Shown here piece after piece: positions 49,272 through 62,400 of a stretch of 64,000 nucleotides of DNA. The translations under genes and the position numbers were made by a program. The stretch is from JAFGRR01 sp964563855 (GTDB taxonomy: Bacteria; Planctomycetota; Phycisphaerae; UBA1845; Fen-1342). The DNA lies in the NCBI GenBank assembly GCA_964563855.1, contig CAZLYU010000002.1, positions 62,001 to 126,000 on the forward strand, in the 5' to 3' direction. The first letter of the stretch is position 1. Every line of letters begins with the position of its first letter. The notes beneath the pieces are model-generated. The model was not told where the DNA came from, ran no database searches, and saw only the letters and a program-made list of their open reading frames with translations.

Positions 49272-50270
49272 CTAACTCCTGCGGGGTTTACTGGTTCTTC
49301 CCGCGAGCCACACGCCAATCTCGAACAGCAGCAGCATGGGGATCGCGAGCAGGAGATGGCTGATGAACTCGGGCGGCGCGAGGATCCCGGAGATCACCAG
49401 CACCAGCAAGACGACGTAGCGGCGGCCGGCGCGGAGCTGCGCCGGCGTGAGGATGCCGGTATGCACCAGCGCCAGCACAATGAGCGGGGTTTGAAATGCA
49501 AGGCCGAAGGCGAGCGAGAGCGTGATCACGAATGTCAGGTACTCACCGATCTTGAAGTGCGTGGTGACGATCGGCCGGTCTTCCTGCGGCGTCATGTTGA
49601 GCACGTAGGTACGGTTTTCGCCGCGCAGCTTGAGACGCCGCTCGGGCACGTTGAACCAGAGCGCGCCGGTGTTGGGGTCGTTGGGATCGCGGTTGAGAAG
49701 CGGGGGCTGCGGCGCGTGCGCGAGCAGGTTGGGGTCGAGCGCGGGGGCTTGTTCATCCTGTCCGAGCAGCACTTGCTCTAGCGCAGTCGGCTTGGGGTCT
49801 GGCAGCGGAATCCAATCGCCGAGGCCGACCAGGAAGTTCAGGCTCACGAGCAGCACGACGCTGTAAAGAAATGCGACGCCGAGGAAGAAGAGGCCGACGC
49901 TGGGGGCGATGAGTCTTAGCACCCATTGGCGTTCATGCCGATAGAGACCGGCGGCGACGAAGCCCCAAATCTGATAGGCGATGTAGGGCAGCGCCAGCAG
50001 CACACCCGCGTAGATGATCACCTTGATGTAGATGATCATCAGCTCGGTCGGGGCGGTTTGCAGGAAGGTCTCCGGGGCGGCGTGCGCGCGGAGGGCGAGT
50101 TGCGCGGGGCGAACGATGATCTCGAGCAGATAGCGAGCCGGGTAGATCATCACCAAGCTGGCGATGACCAGCGCGGCGAGGCTGCGAATGACGCGGCCGC
50201 GCAACTCGTCGAGATGCTCGCCGATCGTCATGCGGGCGTCGTCCAGCGGCTCCGGCGTCTGCGGGGGCAT
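49272..50270 (-). CDS. tatC: Twin-arginine translocase subunit TatC with enlarged periplasmic loop
   Basis: 332 residues against about 250 in typical TatC. Six helices are visible. The N-terminal MTIGEHLDELRGRVIRSL carries the signal-recognition residues, and AYQIWGFVAAGLYRHERQ is the conserved cytosolic loop (residues 98-115). After the third helix (to about residue 150) an insertion of about 75-80 residues (PLPDPKPTALEQ ... TPQEDRPIV) lies in the second periplasmic loop before helix four (about 240-268). It exports folded proteins. No tatA or tatB is adjacent. Confidence 0.93.
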   Translation of the reverse strand: MPPQTPEPLDDARMTIGEHLDELRGRVIRSLAALVIASLVMIYPARYLLEIIVRPAQLALRAHAAPETFLQTAPTELMIIYIKVIIYAGVLLALPYIAYQIWGFVAAGLYRHERQWVLRLIAPSVGLFFLGVAFLYSVVLLVSLNFLVGLGDWIPLPDPKPTALEQVLLGQDEQAPALDPNLLAHAPQPPLLNRDPNDPNTGALWFNVPERRLKLRGENRTYVLNMTPQEDRPIVTTHFKIGEYLTFVITLSLAFGLAFQTPLIVLALVHTGILTPAQLRAGRRYVVLLVLVISGILAPPEFISHLLLAIPMLLLFEIGVWLAGRTSKPRRS

Positions 50271-50358
50271 GCGCCGAATGATAGCGTCGTGGCGGCGGCG
50301 GCAAGTGGGCGCGTCGCTTGAGCGCGGTTAGGCTCTCGCGGCCGATTGCGGAGACAAG

Positions 50359-52521
<2,163 letters not shown>

Positions 52522-53236
52522 TTTCCGCTCGGCGTCCGAGCGTCACGAACTGCTGCGGGACGTCGCCGGCCAAGTCGTCTAGGTCGGTCTGCCAAAATCG
52601 CAGCGATCCATCCTTCATCGGCAAGATCAGAATCGTGTCGCCGCAGTTCAGGTCGAACAGGCGGGTGTTCGCGCGCGCGTAGCGCTCGCCGCTGGGAAGC
52701 CGGAGCGTACACCAATCGATGCGCAGCTTGTCGCCGCGCATGGCGCCCTGTCCGACGTAGTAGGGGTGATTGCGCGACGTCACGTGAAAGTACTTCTGCA
52801 GTCCCGTCCCGCCGGTATGCAAGGCGATCTTGGCCACGTCGACCAACTCAATCTCGCGTTGTTGCGCGTCAGCAAGCGTCACGGTGAGATCGGCGACCTG
52901 CGGGGCGCGCGGGGCGTAGACGAAGAACTGCTCGCCGGCAACGTCGACCTGGTGCTCGAAGCAGCCGTTGCCCGCGCTCACGTAATCGGCGACCGGATAG
53001 GGTGAGACCAGGAACGGCAGCGGCGAACCGAGTTGATCGTGCGAATAACCAGCGATGTCGTGAGCGAGCCGCGCTTGGCTCCACGTTGACGGATCTTGCT
53101 GTGCAGCGGCGTGACGCCGGGCGTCGGCGCGGCTCCACGCGTCGCCGACACCAAAGCCAACCATCAACCCGGCGATGCCGATCAGGCCCGCGGCGGCGAA
53201 TCTAGCAAGGATATGCATTGGTTGCACCGTTTCGCG

Positions 53237-53719
53237 CTAGTGACGCAGGGCGTAGGGATCGTCGGCTGCGGGGCCGTACGAGAAGACGGCGGCGTTGCGG
53301 TCGACGAAGGTGAAAAGACGCTCGCGGGAGGCGATCTCGGCGCCGTCGGCGAGGCTCGTTGAAGGCATCCGCAAGCGCTCCATGCAGCTCGCGCACACCA
53401 GCACCTGCGCCCCCTCGTCGATCAGTGACGACACCGGAGCGAAGCCGTCCGGGGCCGCCTTGGCGAGCGGCGGAGCGTCGACGTTGAGAAACAGCGTGAC
53501 CGCGCGGCCGTCGTCGAGCGCGTGCCGCGCCAATTCGAACGCCATCTGCTGACTCGACCCTGCGCCCGCGGTCAGGTTGATGAGCACGGGGCGGTGCGCG
53601 GCGCGACCATCCGCGCCTCCGTGGTACTCCTTCTTCTCGGTCGCCGAGACAGCAATACAACCCGTCGCGTTCAGGAGTGCGGCGGTGAACAGCAACAGCA
53701 GCAGGTGGTTCTTCAACAT
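53237..53719 (-). CDS. DsrE-like lipoprotein
   Basis: 160 residues. Lipobox LLNATGC (C20 lipidated). The mature part has a DsrE/DsrF-like fold pattern: PVLINLTAGAGSSQQMAFELARHALDDGRAVTLFLNVDAPPLA (quoted in part) and the conserved-cysteine stretch GAQVLVCASCMERLRM, a CxxC. DsrE-type proteins carry sulfur in the cytosol, so an exported form is unusual. GAGGAG precedes the ATG, which is preferred over upstream in-frame starts. Confidence 0.72.
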   Translation of the reverse strand: MLKNHLLLLLFTAALLNATGCIAVSATEKKEYHGGADGRAAHRPVLINLTAGAGSSQQMAFELARHALDDGRAVTLFLNVDAPPLAKAAPDGFAPVSSLIDEGAQVLVCASCMERLRMPSTSLADGAEIASRERLFTFVDRNAAVFSYGPAADDPYALRH

Positions 53720-53860
53720 CGTTCGCTCCTCGATAGCTCGTTGGCCCGGTGTCGACATGCAGTCATGGCGGCCCGCGTGATGGCCGCGCACGCCTTCGCC
53801 CTCTAAGACAGTTCGCGACGCGGACAGGTTTGTTGCTCGGCACTTGAGAAAGTGACCGCG

Positions 53861-54775
53861 TTACTCCACGTCGGCCTTGATGAACGACTCGAGGTCCTGC
53901 TCATTCACGGCGGGTTCGCCGGGGCTCACGTTGTTCAGCCGGCCGTCGCGAAGCCAGCGCTCCAGCTCGTCGACCTGGCTATAGAGGTGGTCGAACGAGT
54001 CGACGATGAAGAGCAGCGGCTGGTAGTGGTGGATCTCGAAGTACTGGTTGACGACCCACTCGAGCTGGAACGGATAGCGCTGCACCGTCGACGACTCGAG
54101 TGCGTGCCCGAGTTCGCCGAACGAGCTGAGCAGGCCGCTGCCGTAAGCTTTCAGGCCGTCATTCTCGCGCATCAGGCCGAATTCGATGGTGAACCAGAAG
54201 AAGCGGGCCATCGCCTTGATCTTCGATTCGACGATCTTGAGGCGTTCGTGTTCGTCGGCGATGTCCTGAGCGAGCTGCGCGGCGGTGCGGGCCACCTCGC
54301 CGAAGCGCACCAGCACGTCGGCGAAGACGCGGTCGGTGTGCAGCGGCACATGGCCGGCGACGTCGTGAAAGATGTCGGGCTCGGGTAGGTAGTCGAGCTT
54401 GGCGCCGTCGCGAATGGTGATCGTCGTGGGAAACGCGCGGGTGCGCAGACAGTCGAAGAAGACGTATGCAGGCACATAGCCGCTCACCGCTTTCGCCGAG
54501 AAGCCGCTCAGCGGTTCGAGAAAGCGGTTGATGTCGCTGAGGCGCGGCACGGCGTGAGGGTCGAGCGCGAGGTTGTCGATCCCTTGCAGGAACTTCGCGT
54601 TCGCGTACGTGCGCCAGCGCGGCGCGATGCGCTCGTAGAGGCGGCGCCAGGTGTCGTGGTTGGCGTCGCTGTACAGCTCGTACGGTTGCTCGATGTAGGT
54701 GTCGCCGTTGGCGCGGGCTTGTTCGATGAACGGAGCCTGCGTCGTGGTGAGACCGGGCGGATGGGTCGCTGGCAT
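53861..54775 (-). CDS. phhA: Phenylalanine 4-monooxygenase
   Basis: 304 residues. The non-haem iron ligands are the two histidines in PDIFHDVAGHVPLH (H137 and H142) and E198 in FWFTIEFGL. The catalytic domain contains GYVPAYVFFDCLRTRAFPTTITIR (quoted in part). Tetrahydropterin-dependent conversion of phenylalanine to tyrosine. No regulatory ACT domain, as in bacterial enzymes. The ATG has GGAGG. A tRNA-Arg gene lies 80 bp upstream on the same strand. The pterin carbinolamine dehydratase partner (phhB) is not seen. Confidence 0.94.
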   Translation of the reverse strand: MPATHPPGLTTTQAPFIEQARANGDTYIEQPYELYSDANHDTWRRLYERIAPRWRTYANAKFLQGIDNLALDPHAVPRLSDINRFLEPLSGFSAKAVSGYVPAYVFFDCLRTRAFPTTITIRDGAKLDYLPEPDIFHDVAGHVPLHTDRVFADVLVRFGEVARTAAQLAQDIADEHERLKIVESKIKAMARFFWFTIEFGLMRENDGLKAYGSGLLSSFGELGHALESSTVQRYPFQLEWVVNQYFEIHHYQPLLFIVDSFDHLYSQVDELERWLRDGRLNNVSPGEPAVNEQDLESFIKADVE

Positions 54776-54855
54776 GGGCAGCCTCCGTGCCGAGAGAACC
54801 GAGCCGCGAATCGTCGGCGACGAGCGCGCCGCCGCCGACGTTCGACGCATCGGAT

Positions 54856-54928
54856 CGCGCCCGGAGGGAGTCGAACCCCCAACCCTCGGTTCCGAAGACC
54901 GATGCTCTATCCATTGAGCTACGGACGC
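54856..54928 (-). tRNA. tRNA-Arg (anticodon TCG)
   Basis: 73 bases fold as a complete cloverleaf: acceptor GCGTCCG with CGGGCGC (one G-T pair), D-arm GCTC/GAGC, anticodon stem TCGGT/ACCGA with loop CTTCGGA giving anticodon TCG (reads CGA-type codons), a five-base variable loop and a T-arm with TTCGACT loop. The CCA end is not encoded. It lies between rsmG (plus) and phhA. Confidence 0.93.
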
Positions 54929-55037
54929 AACGACTCAGATCGTACCGCGCCGGGGGTGTCACGCTCAATCCGGTTCGGGCGGAGCATGCGAGGCATTCGT
55001 GCTCGCGGTCGGCGCGCGTCGACGGCATGATGCGGCC

Positions 55038-55751
55038 ATGACGCGCGAAGAACTGGCGACCGCGGGCTATGAACTCTCCGAGGCCGAGCATGATCGGCTG
55101 GCGGCCTTCGTGCGGCTGCTGCTCGAGCACAACGCGCAGCTCAATCTGACCGCCGCCACGTCCGCCGACGCGTTCTGGCGGGCGCATGTCTGCGACGCGT
55201 TGGCGCTGCTCTCGTTCGTTGGCGACACATCCGCCGCGCGGGTCACGCGGCTGATCGACGTGGGGAGCGGCAACGGCGTTCCGGGGTTGGTGCTGGCGTG
55301 CGTCGCGCCGCAGTTTGAAGTGACGCTGCTCGACGCACGCAAGAAGAAGCTGCTGGTGCTCGAAGCGATCGCGCGGGAGCTGGGCCTCAGCGCAGTGCAA
55401 ACAGTTTGGGCGCGAGCGGAGGACGCGGCCCGCCATGCCCAGCATCGCGAGCAGTCTGACGTCGCGACGGCGCGGGCGGTCGGGGGGCTGCGGACGGTGC
55501 TGGAGTTGACGAGCGGTTTTGTGCGACCCGGGGGGCGGGTCTGGTTGTTCCGTTCGGTGCACGATTTGGAGGCGGAGATCGAGCAGGCGCAGCGCGCCGC
55601 GGGACGCTGTCGTTTATCATTGCAGACGACGCAGGGCTACGCGCTGCCCCCGCCGCACGGTGACCGCGTCTTGCTGAACTACGAGAAGGACCGGCCCTTG
55701 CCGGCGGGACTGCCGCGGTCGGCCGGACGTCCCAAAACGAATCCAATTTAA
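55038..55751 (+). CDS. rsmG: 16S rRNA (guanine527-N7)-methyltransferase RsmG
   Basis: 237 residues. Conserved LLEHNAQLNLTAATSADAFWRAHVCDAL (quoted in part), the SAM loop RLIDVGSGNGVPGLVLA and LDARKKKLLVLEAIARELGL are diagnostic. Modifies G527 in 16S rRNA; loss gives low-level streptomycin resistance in other bacteria. In many genomes rsmG sits with parA/parB or gidA; here it does not. The ATG at 55038 begins MTREELATAGYELSE. Confidence 0.93.
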   Translation: MTREELATAGYELSEAEHDRLAAFVRLLLEHNAQLNLTAATSADAFWRAHVCDALALLSFVGDTSAARVTRLIDVGSGNGVPGLVLACVAPQFEVTLLDARKKKLLVLEAIARELGLSAVQTVWARAEDAARHAQHREQSDVATARAVGGLRTVLELTSGFVRPGGRVWLFRSVHDLEAEIEQAQRAAGRCRLSLQTTQGYALPPPHGDRVLLNYEKDRPLPAGLPRSAGRPKTNPI

Positions 55752-55882
55752 GGGAGTGCGCGGCCCCGGGGCCGAGTTGAGCAAGTTGCGCGTCGAAAGC
55801 GGTTGCAACGGGGCTCGGTTTGGTTACCTTCCCGCTCGTAGGCGAGCTCCGGTAGTGAACGCGTTGAGGAGTACACGCGGTC

Positions 55883-56209
55883 ATGAACGATTGGCAAAAG
55901 GTCGGCATTGAGTTGCCGCCGACCTGGAAAGAAGCCGTGGCCGAGCGTGCGCGAACGCTGGGCTGTCCAATGCGTTATCTCTGGCTGGCCGCGATCGACC
56001 GACTCTTGGCGCTTCCGGCGAGAGAACTCGAGCAGGTGACGCTGGCGTTTGAACTGCTGGCGCGCAAAGACTTTGAGCGGCTTGCTGAGACGCGACCGGG
56101 TGACTGCGGCGATTTGATCGGGAAGTGGGCGGCGGAGTTCGTTGCGTCGCTCCAGGATGACCAATCGCCTCAGCAGAGCGACACACCAACCGATCGCATC
56201 GCGTCCTGA
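55883..56209 (+). CDS. Hypothetical protein, 108 residues
   Basis: Mostly helical, amphipathic (WQKVGIELPPTWKEAVAERARTLG, LWLAAIDRLLALPARELEQVTLAFELL, quoted in part) with an acidic, disordered tail (DDQSPQQSDTPTD). The N-terminal part could form a ribbon-helix-helix-like fold, but this is weak. GAGGAG lies upstream of the ATG at 55883. It precedes the giant repeat gene by 259 bp, in which no gene is seen, so linkage is uncertain. Confidence 0.55.
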   Translation: MNDWQKVGIELPPTWKEAVAERARTLGCPMRYLWLAAIDRLLALPARELEQVTLAFELLARKDFERLAETRPGDCGDLIGKWAAEFVASLQDDQSPQQSDTPTDRIAS

Positions 56210-56468
56210 ACGCGTCGTAACGCCACTTCCTCACAGTTCCCGAGTTTCCAAACGCAAGCCATCGCGTACGCCCGCGTGCGGAACGCGCGGGGCCGAATTT
56301 GAGCCTGCTTGGGGTGCGACAGGCGCGTGAGGGCGGGGTATAACCATTGAGGTCGAGCGGCGATGCGCTCCGATTTTGCGGCGGCGAGACGCCGTCTATC
56401 GCGCTGATCCGCGTCGACAAACACGCGAGGCACAATCCCCCGTGCAGCAACGTCAAAGAGGTGGACGC

Positions 56469-59400
56469 ATGCACTTTGCACCCGACCATCGTGGATGGCT
56501 CATCGCCGTCCTGTCGTGGGTCTTCGTTTCGTCAGCAGCCCTGGCCGACGCTCCGAGCACGCAGCCCAGCAGTGCTGCCGCCCCGGCCGACTCGGTGGCC
56601 ACCGCCGATGCGGCGGAGGTCGCCGCAACCCAGCGGGCCACGCTCTCGCGGTTGCAGCAGATGCGCGCCAGTCAGGGCGCCGCGCCCGTGCAAGCGCGGG
56701 CGGCGGCGGCGGCGCCCGATGCGCCCGCGCCCGACGTCGAAGTGTTGGCGGCGGCGGACGACCCACAGGAGGAGATGCGCGAGCGCATCCGTCAGCGTCT
56801 GGAAGAGATGCGTCGTGAGCGTCAGGAGCGGGCTCGCGAACAGGAGCAAGAGCGCGAACAGGGCGACGAGGAGGAAGCTCAGCCAACGCGGACGTCGCCC
56901 TTGCCGGCTCGTCGTCCCACCCCGAGCCGCCCGACGCCAACGCAGCGCGAAGCGACGACGCGGACGCCGGTGATCTCGACGGATGCGACGGTCGTGTTGG
57001 AGTCGCCGGCGACGCAGCCCAGCGAGGCGACCGGCGGGATGAACTGGTTTCAATATTCCGACGTCGCGTGGGAGGACGTAGTGCGTGATTTCGCACGGCG
57101 TCTGGGCAAGCCGCTGATGGATGCGGATGTGGTCATCGGCGGGACGCTGACCTACCTCTCCGACCGGACCGACTGGACCGAACAGGAAGCGATCGACGAA
57201 CTGAACTTCCTGCTGTACGAGAAAGACTTCCACTTCGTCGAGCAACGCGACCGCATTCGCATTCTGTCGATGATGGAGATGCCGGCATACATCCCGGTCG
57301 AGCGCAACTACGCGACCTACGAAGCGTTCAAGGAAGCGAACCTCCGGCCGATGGATTACGCGGTCGTGTTCGTGAAAGTCGAGGGGCAAGACGCCAGCGC
57401 GATCAACGACGCCGTAGCGCCCGGCGTCTCGCCGCAGTTGCTCTCGAACGTCGTCGAGGACACGAACCAGATCAAGCTGTCGGGCGTGGCGGCGGATATC
57501 GAGCGCTACGTCGGGCTCATGCAGCGCGTCAACCTGACGCCCGACGATCCGCGCGTGCTGCGCATCATTCGCACCAAGAGCAACGTGAACACGATTCGCG
57601 ACATGCTCAACCAACTGTTCGATACGCAGCAGCAGCGACGACGCTTCAACCCGCAGACGCGGCGCTGGGAAGTGGGCGGCGACGGCGGGCCGTCGTTGCA
57701 GATCACCGCCGACGAACGCATCAACTCGCTGATCGTGCGCGGCCTGCCCGACGAAGTGAACGAGATCGAAGAGCTCCTGGAGCAGATCGACCGCGAATTC
57801 GACTTGGGCGAGTTCAAAACGCGCGTCATCGAGATCGTGCACGCCAACGCCAACGAAGTCGCCAGTCTGCTCAACAAGATCTTCGCGCAGGAACAGGGGC
57901 AGTCGAGCGGGGGCGGCGGCGCGGTTTCAGCGCGCAATGCGGCGATCGCCCGCGCTCGCGCGCTCGCGGCGCAGCGCGCGCGGCAGCGGGCGGCCCGTCG
58001 CGGACAGGCCGTGCCGGCGCAGCCGAACGCGACCGTGAATGTCGGCTCGGCCGACCCCACCGAGATTCTGGGTGAAGACGTGCTCGAGCGGGCGCGCAAA
58101 ACGATTCGCATTGTCTCGTTCGATCGCACCAACTCGATCGCGGTCTATGCGAACGAAGAGGGGCACGAACGCGTCCGCGAGATGCTCGAGCAAATCGACG
58201 TGCCGCAGCCGACCAACCTGCAGCGCATCGCGCTCGAAAATGTTGAAGTGAGCGAGGTCATCGAAACCATCCGGACGCTGGCGGACGATCTCGCCGGTCA
58301 GGGCCGGGGGCGCGGGGCGACCATCGTTCCCGACGAAGCCGGCAACGGCATCTATGTGATGGCCGACGCCGACATCATGCAGGGCGTGCGCGACATCGTC
58401 GCCGAACTCGACACACCCAGTGAAGCGCGGCAACGCTATGTCGTCGAGCTCCAGCACGTGACGCCGGACGAGATGGTCGGGCTGATCAACAGCCTGGTCT
58501 TGTCGGAGTCAACGCCAAGGCGTTCTTCGCGGTTCGACCGCCGCTTCCGCGGACGTCGTCCGACGACGCCTGCGGGCGGAAACGATCGCATCCAGATGAG
58601 CGTGCTCGGCGATCGCACGCTGATTGTCGTCTGCTCCGCTGATGACTGGGTGGAGGTCGAGCAGATCATTCAGTTGGCGGACACGGCGGCGGTCACCAGT
58701 GTTCCCGAACTCAAGACCTATGACATTGTGCATGCGGATGCGAACGAGATCACGCGTGTGCTCGGTCAGTTCTATCGACGTTATGAGCGGGCCCCGTTCC
58801 CGCCGAGCGAAGTTCTGATTGATGCGCAAGACGGCAAGATCTTCGTGCAGGCCATCGCGCCGGCCCATGAGGAGATCGGCGCGCTGATCGCATCGCTCGA
58901 TCAACCGTCGGCGGATGACGAACCGGTGATCGTGCCGCTGGCGTGCGCGGATGCCAATGAGATCGCCAACCAGGTGAACGGGCTGTTTGGGTCGGCGTCG
59001 GGCCGCCGCTCGTCGCGCGGGCGTTTTCGCGGGGGCGCCGGCGGCGACGGGCCGACCGTGCAGCCGGAGCCAGTGACCAACGCGCTGATCGTGCAGGCTG
59101 AGCCGGCGGACATGGAGCGGATCCTGAAGTTCGTGCAAGACGTGGATCAGCGCATTTGCGGCCAGCAGCCCGAGACGCGCTTCTTCACCCTGCGCTACGC
59201 GAACCCAAACGAAGTCGCGAGTTCGATCAACCAAATGTTCAACAGCGGTGCGGGCGGCGGCCGCGGCCGTAGTCGCTTCGGCGGACAGCCGACGGGGCTG
59301 CAAGTGAGCGCGATGGCGGCCGGTCGCCAGCTCATCGTGGAGGCCCCGAGCGGCAAGTTCAGCGAGATCGAGAACTTCGTCGCCCAACTCGACGATCCGC

Positions 59401-62400
59401 GCGGCGAACGCATCACGATTGAGACGCTCAAACTGCCGGGCGCGGATGTGCAAAACATCGCGCGCAATCTCACCCGTGCGTTCAGCGCCATGTCGCGGCA
59501 GCGCGGGCTGACTGCGGCGTTCGAGGCCGACTCCACCAACGAAACCATCGTGCTCACGATCAGCGAAGAGCTGATGGCCGAGGCCCGCGAGTTGATCGAT
59601 CAGTACGTCGAGGCGTCGGCCGGTCAGATCACGCAGGTTGAGTTCATTCCGATGAAGCACGCCGAGGCCACCGAAGCCCAGCGCTGGTTGTCGGAGCAGC
59701 TCATCGCGGCGATGACCAAACAGTACGGCCGCAACGCGCGCCAGATGATCAAGGTGACGGCGGATCCGCGCACGAACCGCGTGATTATCAACGCGCCGAC
59801 CGAGGCGGTGGAGCGCGGCAAGGTGCTGCTGGCGCAGTTCGACCAGCCCGGCGACAGCCAGCCTGAGCTGCCGATGCGCACCGAGACGTACAAGCTGGCG
59901 GGGCTCGACGTGGGGGCCCTCACGCGCACGCTCGACCAGACCTTCCGCAACCGTCGACGCACCGATCGGCTGCGGGCGTCGTTCTCGTCCGATCAGATCA
60001 CCGAGATTCTCGTGGTGAGCGCGCCGAACGACATGTACGAAGAGATCGACCGCATCATCGAGACCTTCAAGTCGGAAGCGATGGACGTCACGCCCGAGCA
60101 GGTGTTCGTGCAGGTGCAAAATTCGGAAGCGAACTACATCGCTGATCAGTTGCGCAAGCAATTGCAGATTCAGATTCGCGCCGAGCGCGGTCGCGCGGTG
60201 GCCGATCGCATCAACATCGGCGTCGACCCGCGTTTGAATCGCATCATTTTGAACGCGCCGAAGTTCGTCTTGCCGCGGGCGCAGGCCCTCGTCGAGGAAC
60301 TTGATCAGGCGCCGACGGTGGAAGGCGATCGCATTCGCACGATTCCGCTGCTCAACGCCGACGCGAACGTGGTGAGCGGGGTGTTGCGCACCGTGTTGCG
60401 CGAGCAGATGCGGCAGCAGCGCACGCTGTCGATCGATGTCGAGCCGCTGACCAACTCGCTGATTGTCTCGGCCGACAAAGCGACGTACGACATGATTGAA
60501 GAGTGGGCCAAGACGCTCGACGAGAACGCCGCCGGGGCCAGCAACGATCCGCAGATCTTCGAGCTCAACAACGCCAACCCATGGGAAGTGCGGAACGTAC
60601 TGAACCAGACGTTTATCCCGCGCGGCTATGGGCGTCGGCAGCAGCCCGGCAAGGAGATCAGCTTCGCGGTGATCGCCGGAACCAGCATCGTCGCGCAAGC
60701 GCCGCAAGAGAAGATGGCGGAAATCGCCAAACTCATCGCCGAGCTCGACGCGCTGACCGCCAAAGCGGTCGAGGTGCGCACGTACGAGTTGCCCGGCATC
60801 GGTGATCGCATCCGCGACTTCGGGCGCCAGGTCGAGCAAGCGGTAAACAAAAAGCTGCAGGGTCAGGCGGCCCGCGAGCAGGCGGTTAGCGTCTCGACCT
60901 ACCCCGATATCGACACACTGGTCTTCACGGCGCTGCCCGACCAGTTCGTCGAAATCGAAAAGATGATGGAGAAGTTCAAGGGCGTGTTCGAAGGCGACAC
61001 GCTGGTGACCGAGTTCATCAAACTCGTCCACCTCAACGCCGCCGAGGCCGCCAACGCCGTCGAGGAAATGATCGCCAATCGGCTGGCGACGGTGCAGCGG
61101 CGTGGTCGGCGTTCGACGCAGAACCTCAACGTGTTAGGCGACCCGCGCACCAACCGGCTGATTGTGACCGCGCCCGAGAAGGTGATGCCAGAGGTGCGCG
61201 AGTTGCTGACGCAGCTCGACGTGCCGCAGGAAACCAATCTCGGCCAGATGCGCACGGTCGGGCTGGCGGCTGTCGACGCGCAACAGGTCGCTCAGACGCT
61301 GCAGCCGATCTACAACGAGCTAAACCGCGAAAAGCGCGACGACGTGTCGTTCGTGCCGGTCAAGATCACGCCCGAGCCGATCACCAACTCATTGCTGGTG
61401 ATCGCGGGCGACCAGGAGTTCGAAGCGATCAAGGTCGAGGCGACGCGCATCGACGAGGCCGTCGTCGCCAGCGACGTGAAGCCGCGGCGCTTCAAGCTCG
61501 AGAACATCGAGGCCGAAGAAGTGGTGCGCCTCGTGCAAGAGTTATTCCCAGCGCCGCAGCGACGCGGCCGCGGCTACAGCACCAGCATCACCGAGCAGGT
61601 GACGGTGGTGGCGGCCGGCGACGACGTGATCGTCAAGGCGCCGCCGCAGAAGATGACGCAGATCGAAGACTTCATTCAGTCGGCGGATGTCGACACGCCG
61701 TTCCCCTACACCATTCGCGCGTTTGACGTGACGCCGATGGACGCCGGCCAGTTGGCCGTGCAGGTGAACGCGGCGTTGATCGGCATGTTCGGCACGCGTG
61801 GCGGGATTCAGCCGGCGGCTTTCGCCGAGCCGGCGAGCAATCAGCTCATCGTGATGGCTCCCGAGGAGTCGCTCCCCTTCGTCCAGGGACTGCTGACGCA
61901 GGTGCGCAAGGAGATTCCCGAGGCGTTTCCGCAGAGCTATGAGCTGAACTTCGCACGCGCCCAGCAGGTGATTTCAACGGTCGACACCATGCTGAAGGCG
62001 AAAGCACTGGAGCAAAAGGGGATGGGCGGGTCGCGTCCCGAGATGCCCGTCTCGGTAGAGGCCGACGATCGCACCAACACGCTGGTGGTCTTCGGGCCGC
62101 CGCTCATTCAGGAAGCGGCCCGCGAAGTCATCGCGCTGCTCGACATCGACAAACCCAGCGGCGAGATCATGAAGATCGTGCAGGTCGAAGAGGCCGACGC
62201 ACGCGAACTGGCCACGACGCTGAAACAGGTAATCAGCGGGCAGGGCGAATCGAACGATCGCAACCAGAATCGCTTCCGCCCGTGGTGGGCCGAGCCGGCG
62301 GATTCAGAAGACTCGGATGATGCGCTGCAGCGCGTCACGATCGTCGCCGACGAAACCAGCAACTCGTTGGTGCTTAAGGGGCTGCCGCAAGACGTGCAGG

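Noticed and set aside
56339..56344. A TATAAC -10-like hexamer upstream of the giant gene
   Set aside because: No acceptable -35 hexamer lies 16-18 bp upstream, so a promoter call would rest on one hexamer only.
58509..61031. An 840-residue open frame antisense to the giant repeat gene
   Set aside because: The plus-strand frame shows a signal peptide, domain motifs and repeat periodicity; the antisense frame has no recognisable motif.
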